From Desulfitobacterium_A nosdiversum (GTDB taxonomy: Bacteria; Bacillota; Desulfitobacteriia; Desulfitobacteriales; Desulfitobacteriaceae), in NCBI RefSeq assembly GCF_049860565.1, contig NZ_CP172056.1, forward strand, positions 4,195,801-4,259,800: DNA of 64,000 bases. The letters are read 5' to 3'. The notes beneath the pieces were generated by a model. It was not told the DNA's origin and ran no database searches. It saw only the letters and a list, made by a program, of their open reading frames with translations. How positions within the stretch are numbered: the stretch's first letter is position 1; each line of letters begins with the position of its first letter. A program made the translations under genes and the position numbers. Positions 42,420-50,206 of this stretch are shown piece by piece.

Positions 42420-43490
42420 TCAGCCTATATTTATTATCGTTTTAAAATATCTTGCTCCTAATTTGAGAGAGACATTTACCAATGCGATCATAACTGGCAC
42501 TTCAATTAACGGACCTATGACTGCGGCAAAGGCTTGCCCAGAATTGATACCAAAGACGGCTACCGCGACCGCAATTGCGAGTTCAAAATTGTTACTTGCG
42601 GCAGTGAAAGATAAGGTCACGGTCTGATGATAAGGAATCCCCATCTTATAGCTTATATAAAACGAGACAAAGAACATTAAGAGGAAATAAATAACGAGAG
42701 GGATTGCAATTCGAACAACATCCAAAGGAAGAGCCACAATATACTGACCTTTAAGAGAGAACATAATAACAATAGTAAAAAGAAGCGCTATTAAAGCAAG
42801 CGGGCTAATTTTCGGTACAAACTTTTTCTCATACCATTCTTTGCCTTTACGAGGTAACAAAACTATACGGGTAATCATTCCTGCTAAGAACGGTATACCT
42901 AAATAAATCAAGACACTTTTTGCGACTTCCCACATACTAATGTGGATTTCTACCCCTTTGGATAAGCCTAGCCATTGAGGAAGAACAGTAATGAAAAAAT
43001 AGGCAAATACTGAATAGAAAATAACTTGGAAGAGAGAATTAAGTGCAACAATTGCAGCTGCATACTCGGAATCACCTTTTGCTAAGCTGTTCCATAGAAT
43101 CACCATTGCAATACAACGGGCCAAACCAATTAAGATAAGCCCTGCCATATATTCGGGATAATTGTGGAGAAAGACTACGGCAAGAATAAACATAATAACC
43201 GGTCCAACAATCCAGTTTTGAACAATCGATAAGGTCATTACCTTTTTATTTTTTATAACCAGTCCCATTTCTTCGTATTTTACTTTGGCTAGGGGAGGAT
43301 ACATCATAATAATAAGTCCGATTGCAATAGGAATTGAAGTCGTGCCTATTGATAGGGAATTAAGCCATTCCGAAACTCCTGGAAAAACATATCCGATTCC
43401 AATCCCAAGAGCCATAGCTAAAAAAATCCATAAGGTCAAATAACGATCGAGTGTAGAGAGCTTTCGACTGACTGGCAATTCTACGTTCAT
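42420..43490 (-). CDS. acr3: Arsenite efflux transporter ACR3
   Basis: The 356-residue protein has ten membrane helices and ACR3 signatures: LGIGIGYVFPG near the start, the ARCIAMVILWNSLAKGD loop with the conserved Cys needed for arsenite transport, and FTAASNNFELAIAVAV in helix nine. It exports arsenite using the membrane potential. It is last in the arsR-arsC-acr3 operon on the minus strand, 11 bp after arsC. Confidence 0.96.
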   Translation of the reverse strand: MNVELPVSRKLSTLDRYLTLWIFLAMALGIGIGYVFPGVSEWLNSLSIGTTSIPIAIGLIIMMYPPLAKVKYEEMGLVIKNKKVMTLSIVQNWIVGPVIMFILAVVFLHNYPEYMAGLILIGLARCIAMVILWNSLAKGDSEYAAAIVALNSLFQVIFYSVFAYFFITVLPQWLGLSKGVEIHISMWEVAKSVLIYLGIPFLAGMITRIVLLPRKGKEWYEKKFVPKISPLALIALLFTIVIMFSLKGQYIVALPLDVVRIAIPLVIYFLLMFFVSFYISYKMGIPYHQTVTLSFTAASNNFELAIAVAVAVFGINSGQAFAAVIGPLIEVPVMIALVNVSLKLGARYFKTIINIG

Positions 43491-43501
43491 ATCTGCTTCA
43501 C

Positions 43502-43921
43502 CTATTTTCCTTCCTGTGCAAAATATTGAATTCGTTTTTCAATCTCATCCCGTACCCGTCTGAATACTGCCAAGCGTTCTTCTTCACTTCCTAATGCCTT
43601 TGCAGGATCGTCAAAACCCCAATGATCTCGTTTAACATGAGGGGGTGTTATTGGGCAACGGTCATTGGCATCCCCGCATAATGTGATTATAAAATCAGCT
43701 TGATTCAATAATTCAGGGTCAATCACATCGGATGTTTGACTCGAAATATCAATACCGCTTTCAGCCATGACTTGGACAGCCTTGGGGTTAAGCCCATGTG
43801 CTTCTATACCTGCACTATAAACGTTGTAGTTCTCACGTAAATATTTTTTCCCGAACCCTTCTGCCATTTGGCTACGACATGAATTACCAGTACAAATAAA
43901 ATAGATCGTTTTCTTTTTCAA
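43502..43921 (-). CDS. arsC: Arsenate reductase ArsC, low-molecular-weight phosphatase type
   Basis: This 139-residue enzyme has the P-loop CTGNSCRSQMAEGF near residue 10 with the nucleophilic Cys, plus the later Cys pair in ITLCGDANDRCP that recycles through thioredoxin, and DDPAKA near residue 108. It reduces arsenate to arsenite for ACR3. It starts at TTG 43921 with AAGGAGG. An ATCAA-N6-TTGAT operator lies just upstream. Confidence 0.96.
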   Translation of the reverse strand: MKKKTIYFICTGNSCRSQMAEGFGKKYLRENYNVYSAGIEAHGLNPKAVQVMAESGIDISSQTSDVIDPELLNQADFIITLCGDANDRCPITPPHVKRDHWGFDDPAKALGSEEERLAVFRRVRDEIEKRIQYFAQEGK

Positions 43922-43938
43922 AATTATCCTCCTTACAC

Positions 43939-43954
43939 ATCAAAATAATTTGAT
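43939..43954. promoter_or_regulatory. ArsR operator in front of arsC
   Basis: ATCAA-N6-TTGAT within the larger palindrome ACATCAAA/TTTGATGT. The same half-sites recur at 44293-44308 in front of arsR, pointing to a common regulator. Confidence 0.65.
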
Positions 43955-43972
43955 GTATCATCCAAAAAAAAT

Positions 43973-44281
43973 TTATAGTTTAAAATCCACCTCCAGTTGT
44001 TGAATATATTCTTTTATAATGGGTTGGTTCAACGCGTAATACTTCCATTTTCCTCTGGCTTTTTCGAGAACAAGTCCTGCCTCTACTAATTCTTTCATGT
44101 GGTAAGAAACCCGTGATTGAATGAGACCCAATGCGGACATAATGTCACAATTACATATTCCTTCATCAGAGGAACAGTAACAATCGGAAAGTTTACATTG
44201 ATCCGCATTGAGCATCATCAATAGAATCTTATAACGTATAGGATCACTTAGTGCTTTTGAAATTTTAACATTATCCATCAT
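43973..44281 (-). CDS. arsR: ArsR-family arsenic repressor (Cys-rich sensor)
   Basis: The 102-residue winged-helix regulator has ALSDPIRYKILLMML, a recognition helix SALGLIQSRVSYHMKELVEA and an unusual Cys-rich insert (CKLSDCYCSSDEGICNCDI) with five cysteines near residues 28-45. That insert would form an As(III) or Sb(III) site. It starts the arsR-arsC-acr3 operon. The promoter (TTGATT-17-TATGAT on the minus strand) contains its operator. Confidence 0.92.
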   Translation of the reverse strand: MMDNVKISKALSDPIRYKILLMMLNADQCKLSDCYCSSDEGICNCDIMSALGLIQSRVSYHMKELVEAGLVLEKARGKWKYYALNQPIIKEYIQQLEVDFKL

Positions 44282-44287
44282 AAACAG

Positions 44288-44316
44288 ATCATATCAATTT
44301 TTTTTGATTTAATCAA
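44288..44316 (-). promoter_or_regulatory. arsR-arsC-acr3 promoter with ArsR operator
   Basis: On the minus strand TTGATT and TATGAT are 17 bp apart. ATCAA-N6-TTGAT (44293-44308) overlaps the spacer and -10, fitting repression by the Cys-rich ArsR. Confidence 0.6.
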
Positions 44317-44358
44317 TACTTCGATATATTGACATATATCGAAGTATAAGAATATAAT
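44316..44358 (+). promoter_or_regulatory. Second ars promoter with a distinct 32-bp palindrome
   Basis: ATACTTCGATATAT (44316-44329) and ATATATCGAAGTAT (44334-44347) are perfect inverted arms with a 4-bp centre. TTGACA (44329-44334) and TATAAT (44353-44358), 18 bp apart, form the promoter for the plus-strand arsR. The palindrome covers the -35. Confidence 0.8.
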
Positions 44359-44394
44359 AAACACATCGATGAAAATAGATTTGAGATTTAAAAA

Positions 44395-44673
44395 ATGGGT
44401 AATACATATGAAAATAATGCGAAGGTGTTTAAAGCACTTTCAGATCCCAACCGATTGATGATCCTTGAAAAATTACAAAGGGGTGAAAAATGTGCCTGCG
44501 TAATCTTAGAAGATCTAAAAATAGGTCAATCCACGCTATCCCATCATATGAGGCTATTATGCGATTCCGAACTCGTGAATAGCCGCCGTGAAGGGAAATG
44601 GATGCATTATTCGCTTAATAAAGAAGGTTGTAAAAGAGCCATCAATCTATTAAGAGAAATTACAGCTTTGTAA
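44395..44673 (+). CDS. ArsR-family repressor (CxC type)
   Basis: The 92-residue protein has ALSDPNRLMILEKLQRGEKC, CACVILEDLKIGQSTLSHHM (the CxC arsenic site in the recognition region) and a SRREGKWMHYSL wing. It is divergent from the other ArsR and uses a different palindromic operator overlapping its own promoter. No clear ribosome site precedes ATG 44395, so translation may be weak. It heads a five-gene plus-strand cluster with MFS, CMD, permease and thioredoxin genes. Confidence 0.92.
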   Translation: MGNTYENNAKVFKALSDPNRLMILEKLQRGEKCACVILEDLKIGQSTLSHHMRLLCDSELVNSRREGKWMHYSLNKEGCKRAINLLREITAL

Positions 44674-44722
44674 GGAGGTGAGTAAAACTACTGGTGGTGA
44701 TTTAGAAATAAGAAAAGAATAA

Positions 44723-44773
44723 GGCTAGTGATCCTAAACCAGTTCGGAATGGGCTATCGCGTTTAAACTAGCC
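44723..44773 (+). promoter_or_regulatory. Stem-loop in the arsR-MFS gap
   Basis: GGCTAGT (44723-44729) pairs with ACTAGCC (44767-44773) just before the MFS ribosome site. It may affect readthrough or mRNA stability between the repressor and the transport genes. Confidence 0.4.
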
Positions 44774-44795
44774 TTCATGGAGGAGAAGATTTTCT

Positions 44796-45965
44796 ATGGA
44801 TAAGAAAAAAATCGTACTCATACTTGGATTTGCCGGTTTTGTTACAATGGCAGACAATTGGGTCGTTTCTCCTATCCTACCTTCTATCGCACAAAACTTA
44901 GGGGTTGATGTTGCATCAGCTTCTCTTGTAATTACTGCCTACATGCTTCCTTTTGGATTGTTCCAGCTGTTGTATGGTTACCTTGCAGAACGTTTTGGTA
45001 AACGCCAGGTTATTACCTTTTCCATCTTGATGTTTACATTTGCTACTGCACTTTGCGCCTTTGCTTTTGCAATTCCTGATTTGGCAGTATACAGGGCTTT
45101 AACAGGAATGTTCGCCGCTTCGATAATGCCAGTTTCGTTAGCACTCATCGGTGATTTATTTCCGATGGAGGAAAGGCAGTCAGCCATTGGATCATTCATG
45201 AGCATATCTTTCTTAGGTCAAGGTCTTAGTATGGCGATTGGTGGTTCCATTGCCTATTTTCTAAACTGGAGAGGCGTATTTGGTGTCTATGCAGGACTTG
45301 CTGTTATTTCTTCCGTGTTATTGTTTACGATAGGAAGAAAGATACCATCAACCAAAAATAAAGAAAGTAAGGCGCTTTTGCCTTATATTACGATATTGAA
45401 AAATCCTTCGAGCACGATTATTTATACCTTAGTCATATTTGAGGGGATTTTCCTCATTGGTTCGTTTTCATTCCTCGGGGGATTTATTAAACAAGTATTT
45501 GGACTTAATAATTTCGCAATAGGAATGGTTATGACCGCTTTTGGCATAATGGCATTAGTCGCGGGCAAAAAATCCGGCAAGCTTGCTGCAAAGATTGGTC
45601 GTAAGAAAACTGCTATTATTGGCTTAACCTCTGCATTTATTGCTGATATATTGCTTGTTTCAATAGGAAATTATCTACCTGTCGTTGTCATTGCTGTTGG
45701 AGCTATGGGATTTGGTTTTATGATGGCACATTCAACGTTTCTTACAATCGCTACAGAATTTGCAGCAAAAGCAAGAGGAATTGCCATGTCACTTGTGGCA
45801 TTCTGCTTTATGGGAGGCGGAGGTATTGGAACGGCAATAGGTGGAAAGATTGTTTCCTCATCCAGTTTCGAAGAATTGTTTTTAATCTATGGAATTGGAC
45901 TTTTGGCATTAACGATGATTACAGTTCTTGTGAAGAAAAGCTTTAAATCTAGCGTTCAAGCATAA
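44796..45965 (+). CDS. MFS transporter (DHA1-like) in an ars cluster
   Basis: The 389-residue protein has twelve hydrophobic helices and MFS motifs: YGYLAERFGKRQ between helices 2 and 3 and VAGKKSGKLAAKIGRKK between helices 8 and 9, a DHA1 drug:proton antiporter pattern. ATG 44796 follows GGAGGAG. It lies second in the CxC-ArsR cluster, so export of an arsenical or related toxic compound is inferred. Its exact substrate is unknown. Confidence 0.88.
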   Translation: MDKKKIVLILGFAGFVTMADNWVVSPILPSIAQNLGVDVASASLVITAYMLPFGLFQLLYGYLAERFGKRQVITFSILMFTFATALCAFAFAIPDLAVYRALTGMFAASIMPVSLALIGDLFPMEERQSAIGSFMSISFLGQGLSMAIGGSIAYFLNWRGVFGVYAGLAVISSVLLFTIGRKIPSTKNKESKALLPYITILKNPSSTIIYTLVIFEGIFLIGSFSFLGGFIKQVFGLNNFAIGMVMTAFGIMALVAGKKSGKLAAKIGRKKTAIIGLTSAFIADILLVSIGNYLPVVVIAVGAMGFGFMMAHSTFLTIATEFAAKARGIAMSLVAFCFMGGGGIGTAIGGKIVSSSSFEELFLIYGIGLLALTMITVLVKKSFKSSVQA

Positions 45966-45993
45966 TTAGTTAAATTAAAGGAGGAATCCATAC

Positions 45994-46350
45994 ATGGATA
46001 AGGATAAGATGTTAGAAAAGATAAAAGCTGAGATGGGAGAAGTCCCAAAACCACTGGAAAATCTCGCTTCACTAGATCTGGGTATTTTGATGGGACATAT
46101 CGAAGCAAAGAAAAATGCCTATGCAGGTGAACACTTAGATAAAAAAACGAAGGCTCTCGTTGCTTTGGCAGTAGGTATTGCATTGGATTCTCAGGTATGT
46201 ATTTTGAACAATGTTAAAGCCGCAAAGAAAAATGGAGCTTCAACTGAAGAAATAATGGAAGCCTATTCTGTAGCCAAGTTTTCGAAATCTGCGACCTCTA
46301 TTTCAGGCTTCAATCATGCCATGGAATGGCTGTTAGCCGACCGTGGATAA
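45994..46350 (+). CDS. Carboxymuconolactone-decarboxylase-family protein lacking CxxC
   Basis: The 118-residue AhpD-like helical protein has the KTKALVALAVGIALDSQVC core and the HAMEWL C-terminus. The family CxxC is reduced to one Cys (SQVCILNNV), so peroxidase chemistry of the usual kind is unlikely. It starts at ATG 45994 after AAAGGAGG and lies 28 bp after the MFS gene. CMD genes recur in arsenic clusters; the role is unknown. Confidence 0.82.
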   Translation: MDKDKMLEKIKAEMGEVPKPLENLASLDLGILMGHIEAKKNAYAGEHLDKKTKALVALAVGIALDSQVCILNNVKAAKKNGASTEEIMEAYSVAKFSKSATSISGFNHAMEWLLADRG

Positions 46351-46369
46351 GTAATGAGGAGTGGTTAAT

Positions 46370-47389
46370 GTGTTTTCAGCAATTGATTGGGGGTTAAACG
46401 GAATCGCAAATGCTTTAAGTTTTGGGCTTACTTCATTACTAAGATGGATTATAGGCTTGTTTGGTCTTAACCCCGCATTTTTGAACTCTGAGCATTATCA
46501 AGGGGCTGTAAATTTCTTTTTCTACGATTCCATGAAGATCTTTTTGATGCTTGCGGTAATTATCTTCATCGTATCAATAATAAGGAGCTTTTTCCCACCT
46601 GAAAGGACCAAAAAACTCTTAGGAGAAGGGAAAGCTAAAGGTTTTTTAGGAAACATTTTTGCTGCCCTACTGGGCATAGTGACACCTTTCTGCTCATGCT
46701 CTGCTGTTCCTGTCTTTATTGGGTTTATTGAAGCAGGAATACCCTTAGGCATTACATTTTCATTCTTAATATCTTCTCCGATGGTCAACGAAGTCGCACT
46801 TGTTATGCTATGGGGCTTATTTGGCTGGCAAATCGCTCTATTATATATTGCAACTGGCGTGATAGTAGCGATAATAGCGGGAATTATCATCGGAAAGTTA
46901 AGATTGGAAAAATTCGTTGAGGAATATGTCTTTAATATAAAAATGGGGGATGTTGATATTGTCATCCCCACATGGAAGGAAAGGCTAATTGAAGCTCGAA
47001 ATTACGTTGGCGAAATTCTAAGAAAGATTTGGATCTACGTACTCGTGGGTATCGGAATCGGAGGAATTATGCATGGATATGCTCCAACAGGGTTATTGGC
47101 TAAATATGCAGGAAAGAGCAACCCGTTTGCCGTATTTATTGCCGTTCTGATTGGAATTCCTTTGTATTCTAATGCAGCTGGCACGATTCCTATCGTTAAG
47201 GAGCTCACAAGACTAGGTATGCCGATGGGGACGGCTCTTGCATTTATGATGGCAGTTACTGCCTTAAGCCTTCCTGAAATGATTATCTTAAGAAAAGTAT
47301 TGAAGCCACAATTATTAAGCATCTTCATAAGTATTATGGCAGTAGCCATTGTAATTATCGGCTATTTGTTTAATTTGGTTTTAGGGTAA
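46370..47389 (+). CDS. DUF318/ArsP-type permease
   Basis: The 339-residue membrane protein has about eight helices and the ArsP/DUF318 motif TPFCSCSAVPVFIGFIEAG near residue 102 and a second GIPLYSNAAGTIPIVKEL repeat near residue 260. ArsP permeases export trivalent organoarsenicals through this Cys pair. GTG 46370 is preferred (GAGGAG eight bases upstream) to GTG 46361. It is followed by a small thioredoxin-like gene, a common pairing. Confidence 0.88.
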   Translation: MFSAIDWGLNGIANALSFGLTSLLRWIIGLFGLNPAFLNSEHYQGAVNFFFYDSMKIFLMLAVIIFIVSIIRSFFPPERTKKLLGEGKAKGFLGNIFAALLGIVTPFCSCSAVPVFIGFIEAGIPLGITFSFLISSPMVNEVALVMLWGLFGWQIALLYIATGVIVAIIAGIIIGKLRLEKFVEEYVFNIKMGDVDIVIPTWKERLIEARNYVGEILRKIWIYVLVGIGIGGIMHGYAPTGLLAKYAGKSNPFAVFIAVLIGIPLYSNAAGTIPIVKELTRLGMPMGTALAFMMAVTALSLPEMIILRKVLKPQLLSIFISIMAVAIVIIGYLFNLVLG

Positions 47390-47413
47390 ATTTAATGGAG
47401 GGGTGATTTTCTA

Positions 47414-47653
47414 ATGAATATCAAAATACTCGGTTCAGGATGTGCAAACTGTAAAAAATTACAGGCTATTACTGAGGAAGTTGTTAAAGAAATGGGTATT
47501 ACCCCTACTATTGAAAAGGTGGAAGATATTCAAAAAATTATGGGGTATGGTATTATGCGTACTCCCGCACTAGTTGTTAACGAAAAGGTTAAAGTTTCCG
47601 GAAAGATTCCCCGCAAAGATGAACTCAAAAAATACCTTGAAGCCGAGCAATAA
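47414..47653 (+). CDS. Small thioredoxin-fold protein (TM0996-like)
   Basis: The 79-residue protein has the redox motif GCANCKKLQ at residues 9-17 and a cis-Pro loop RTPALVVNEKV. It belongs to the short glutaredoxin/thioredoxin-like family found next to DUF318 permeases. It probably reduces or hands a metal(loid) to the permease; this is inferred. ATG 47414 follows GGAGGGG, 24 bp after the permease; a terminator follows. Confidence 0.92.
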   Translation: MNIKILGSGCANCKKLQAITEEVVKEMGITPTIEKVEDIQKIMGYGIMRTPALVVNEKVKVSGKIPRKDELKKYLEAEQ

Positions 47654-47662
47654 GCAAAAATT

Positions 47663-47699
47663 AAAGAGTTAACATTCTTTTAAGGATGTTAACTCTTTT
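47663..47699 (+). terminator. Terminator after the second ars cluster
   Basis: AAAGAGTTAACAT pairs with ATGTTAACTCTTT, followed by T residues. Confidence 0.85.
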
Positions 47700-47725
47700 G
47701 TTAATTATTGTAGAGGTAGATTTCT

Positions 47726-48460
47726 TTATGTTTCGAGATATCCTAGTTTTGAATAACTAATAACCCTATTTTTCTTTTCTTTTGCAGCGTAAAGTGCTTC
47801 ATCAGCTTGTGTTAATAGTTCATCTAAAGATAAATCGTCGCAGGTGGAAACAATCCCTAAACTTATTGTAACCTGAAAACCAAAATCATAATTCTCAACC
47901 GTTTTCCGGAGTCTTTCAGCAAATATTTTTGCACCATCCAAATCAGTTTCTACTAAAATTATTGCAAATTCTTCACCACCCCAGCGGGCGACTATATCAA
48001 TATTTCGCGTATTGTTTTTTAAAATATAACCGAGTTTTTTGAGTACATCATCACCCATTAAATGTCCATGAGTATCGTTAACTTTTTTAAAATTATCTAT
48101 ATCAATAAGTATAAGAGTAAGTATGGATTTTGTTCTCTGAATGCGTGATATTTCCTTGGCAAGCATAAAATTAAAATATCTTCTATTGCATAACCCCGTA
48201 AGTTGATCATTATGTGCAATAAAATGTAATTTATTGATTAGAATTACGTAGGTCGTGCTTATTACTATTTGGATTCCTAACATGGGCAGCCACACTAATA
48301 AATTGGGTATATTCGTTAATACATCCAAAAGAAATGCAACAACCCATAAAACAAAGCTGAAAACAATTAAAATTACAGGCCCAGAAAATATTATTTTTTC
48401 CTCAAAAGTAGTAGGTTTCATAAGAATTACTGAGTGAAATTTATGATACAATCGGACCAA
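47726..48460 (-). CDS. Membrane diguanylate cyclase (GGDEF protein)
   Basis: The 244-residue protein has two N-terminal membrane helices (about 28-50 and 55-78) and a C-terminal GGDEF domain with the active GGEEF form in RWGGEEFAIIL and the substrate motif IDIDNFKKVND. It should make c-di-GMP from two GTP molecules. No I-site RxxD is evident just before GGEEF. The start is probably TTG 48460 or ATG 48421. Monocistronic. Confidence 0.9.
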   Translation of the reverse strand: MVRLYHKFHSVILMKPTTFEEKIIFSGPVILIVFSFVLWVVAFLLDVLTNIPNLLVWLPMLGIQIVISTTYVILINKLHFIAHNDQLTGLCNRRYFNFMLAKEISRIQRTKSILTLILIDIDNFKKVNDTHGHLMGDDVLKKLGYILKNNTRNIDIVARWGGEEFAIILVETDLDGAKIFAERLRKTVENYDFGFQVTISLGIVSTCDDLSLDELLTQADEALYAAKEKKNRVISYSKLGYLET

Positions 48461-48670
48461 AAAACATCACCTTCAACCTTAATCCACTTAAAGGTATTTT
48501 TATCAAAACAATTATATACCCAATTGGGAATTTTGTCCTATTTTTCTATCTAAAATTATTAAAGCGGCTGCTAATGTACCCTCTTTAATTCATCTCCTAT
48601 CATTCTTTATTCATATTACTTGATTTTAGATCCTTTAAGATATCTAATTTAGAGTTTTAAAGTTCATATA

Positions 48671-48717
48671 GAAAGACGGCTTGTACGATTCTCTCGCATT
48701 CAGCCGTCTTTTTTTGC
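48671..48717. terminator. Terminator hairpin downstream of the HxlR gene
   Basis: AAAGACGGCT (48672-48681) pairs with AGCCGTCTTT, with a seven-T run on the plus strand and TTTC on the minus strand. Confidence 0.75.
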
Positions 48718-48742
48718 GAAAATATGATGTTGTTTTTCAGTA

Positions 48743-49087
48743 TTAGTAATTATGCTGACCGAGGTTATTCGATAAATACTCAGATCCAAAAGTATGCATC
48801 TGGTTTAAAATCGGGATAACTTTTTTCCCGACTTCCGTTAACCCATATTCTACTTTGGGAGGTACAACTGGATAAACCTTTCGATAAATGAGGTTGTCCT
48901 CTTCTAAACTTCTTAACTGCTGCGTAAGCATTTTTGTTGTCACATTAGGCAAGAGCTTTTGAATATCGCTAAATCTTAAAACATTATAGCTTAAGTACCA
49001 TAAAATAAGGATTTTCCATTTCCCCGCAAGGATTTGCTGGACTAAAATCATTGGACAGATATCAAACTTCTGACAATTGTCCCTCAT
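48743..49087 (-). CDS. HxlR-family transcriptional regulator
   Basis: The 114-residue winged-helix protein has DICPMILVQQILAGKWKILI (sensing Cys11), recognition region TTKMLTQQLRSLEEDNLI and wing VPPKVEYGLTEVG. It closely resembles the regulators at 30139 and 58443. The ribosome site GAGG precedes ATG 49087. No divergent PPOX gene lies beside it, so it is an orphan copy and its target is unclear. Confidence 0.9.
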   Translation of the reverse strand: MRDNCQKFDICPMILVQQILAGKWKILILWYLSYNVLRFSDIQKLLPNVTTKMLTQQLRSLEEDNLIYRKVYPVVPPKVEYGLTEVGKKVIPILNQMHTFGSEYLSNNLGQHNY

Positions 49088-49226
49088 GTGACATTCCTCA
49101 TGCAGCGGATGTTCTACAGTGGCAGCGATGTTTACCCCCTCCTGTCTCTATTCCTTGATCAAAGGAATGTGCTTCTTCATTTAGTATAACACTTAGGGCT
49201 CGAGAATGATTGTCTAATTCGCAAGC

Positions 49227-49985
49227 TTATTTTTGATTTACTGATTTTTGAATAATGGAAAGTACACTTTTTAACTCATCAATGGGAATTTGTCCTGGTG
49301 CGGAACTGCTTTCCCCGACCGCAAAAGTAACCGCCGAGCCAAAAACTCCGCCAATCATACGAGTGATTGACCCATACTCACCCATTGCCATACTGATAAG
49401 CGGTATTCTAAGTGTATTTTTTGCTTCTAAAGTAACATCTAAGACATTGAGCACATCCTGCAGACTCTCAGCCATCACTGCAATTTTAGCTACATCGGCT
49501 TTTAAATTCTGAGCATCTTTGATTTTATTGATTAAAATCTCCATTTTCGGTGTAAAGTTAAAATTATGGTAAGAAGCAATAATTTTCGTATTGCTTTCTG
49601 CTGAAATATGCCGTAATTCTTTAAAGGATTCTTCTGGATAGCTCAGCTCATAATCGACATATTCAATACCTGTATTCCGGCAAACAGCCTTGATTAGATT
49701 AAGCACTTCGCGATCCGTCAGTGATATCGGCTGACCTCCCTCGCGAACTGACCGGATGGTAAAAATAATGGGAGTATCCCCGGCACGTCCCTTTATTTTT
49801 TGTGCTATGCTCAAAACCTGATCGGTATTTGCAATTTCCGCAAAGAAATCGGCACGCCATTCGATTAAATCCGGTTGTTTCTGCAAAACGTTTTCCAATT
49901 CCCTTAAAATATCTTCTTGTTCTTTGCCAACCAAGGGAGTACAGATCAGTGGCTGATTCCCTTCCCCTATTTTTTTACTCTCCAT
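49227..49985 (-). CDS. aroD: Type I 3-dehydroquinate dehydratase AroD
   Basis: The 252-residue enzyme makes 3-dehydroshikimate through a Schiff base. Visible motifs are IEWRADFF, the catalytic His in IIASYHNF and the Schiff-base Lys in ADVAKIAVMA, and the GAVFGSAVTFA-like end (GGVFGSAVTFA). ATG 49985 lies after GGGGGAGG; a TTG at 49994 overlaps it. It is not linked to other aro genes here. In the same orientation as the downstream HxlR gene, with a 140-bp gap. Confidence 0.95.
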   Translation of the reverse strand: MESKKIGEGNQPLICTPLVGKEQEDILRELENVLQKQPDLIEWRADFFAEIANTDQVLSIAQKIKGRAGDTPIIFTIRSVREGGQPISLTDREVLNLIKAVCRNTGIEYVDYELSYPEESFKELRHISAESNTKIIASYHNFNFTPKMEILINKIKDAQNLKADVAKIAVMAESLQDVLNVLDVTLEAKNTLRIPLISMAMGEYGSITRMIGGVFGSAVTFAVGESSSAPGQIPIDELKSVLSIIQKSVNQK

Positions 49986-50146
49986 CCTCTGCAACCTCCC
50001 CCAACGTAAACCTTCTCTTAATTATTTGAGTTTAGCAAACCTATTGGTATTTATCAAATTATTTAATCTTATTCAAGTATAAATGTACCTTATCACTTAA
50101 TCATGGATATCTTTATGAACTTAGATCCTTATTAAAGTTAGATAAA

Positions 50147-50186
50147 GGAGGTTTGCAATTAGGGTTATCCCTTATTGCAAACCTCC
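50147..50186 (-). terminator. Terminator after the aconitase-like gene
   Basis: A perfect 13-bp stem GGAGGTTTGCAAT/ATTGCAAACCTCC lies 20 bp past the stop and is followed by TTTATC on the minus strand. Confidence 0.8.
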
Positions 50187-50206
50187 GACACGCTCACCAA
50201 TGTGAA

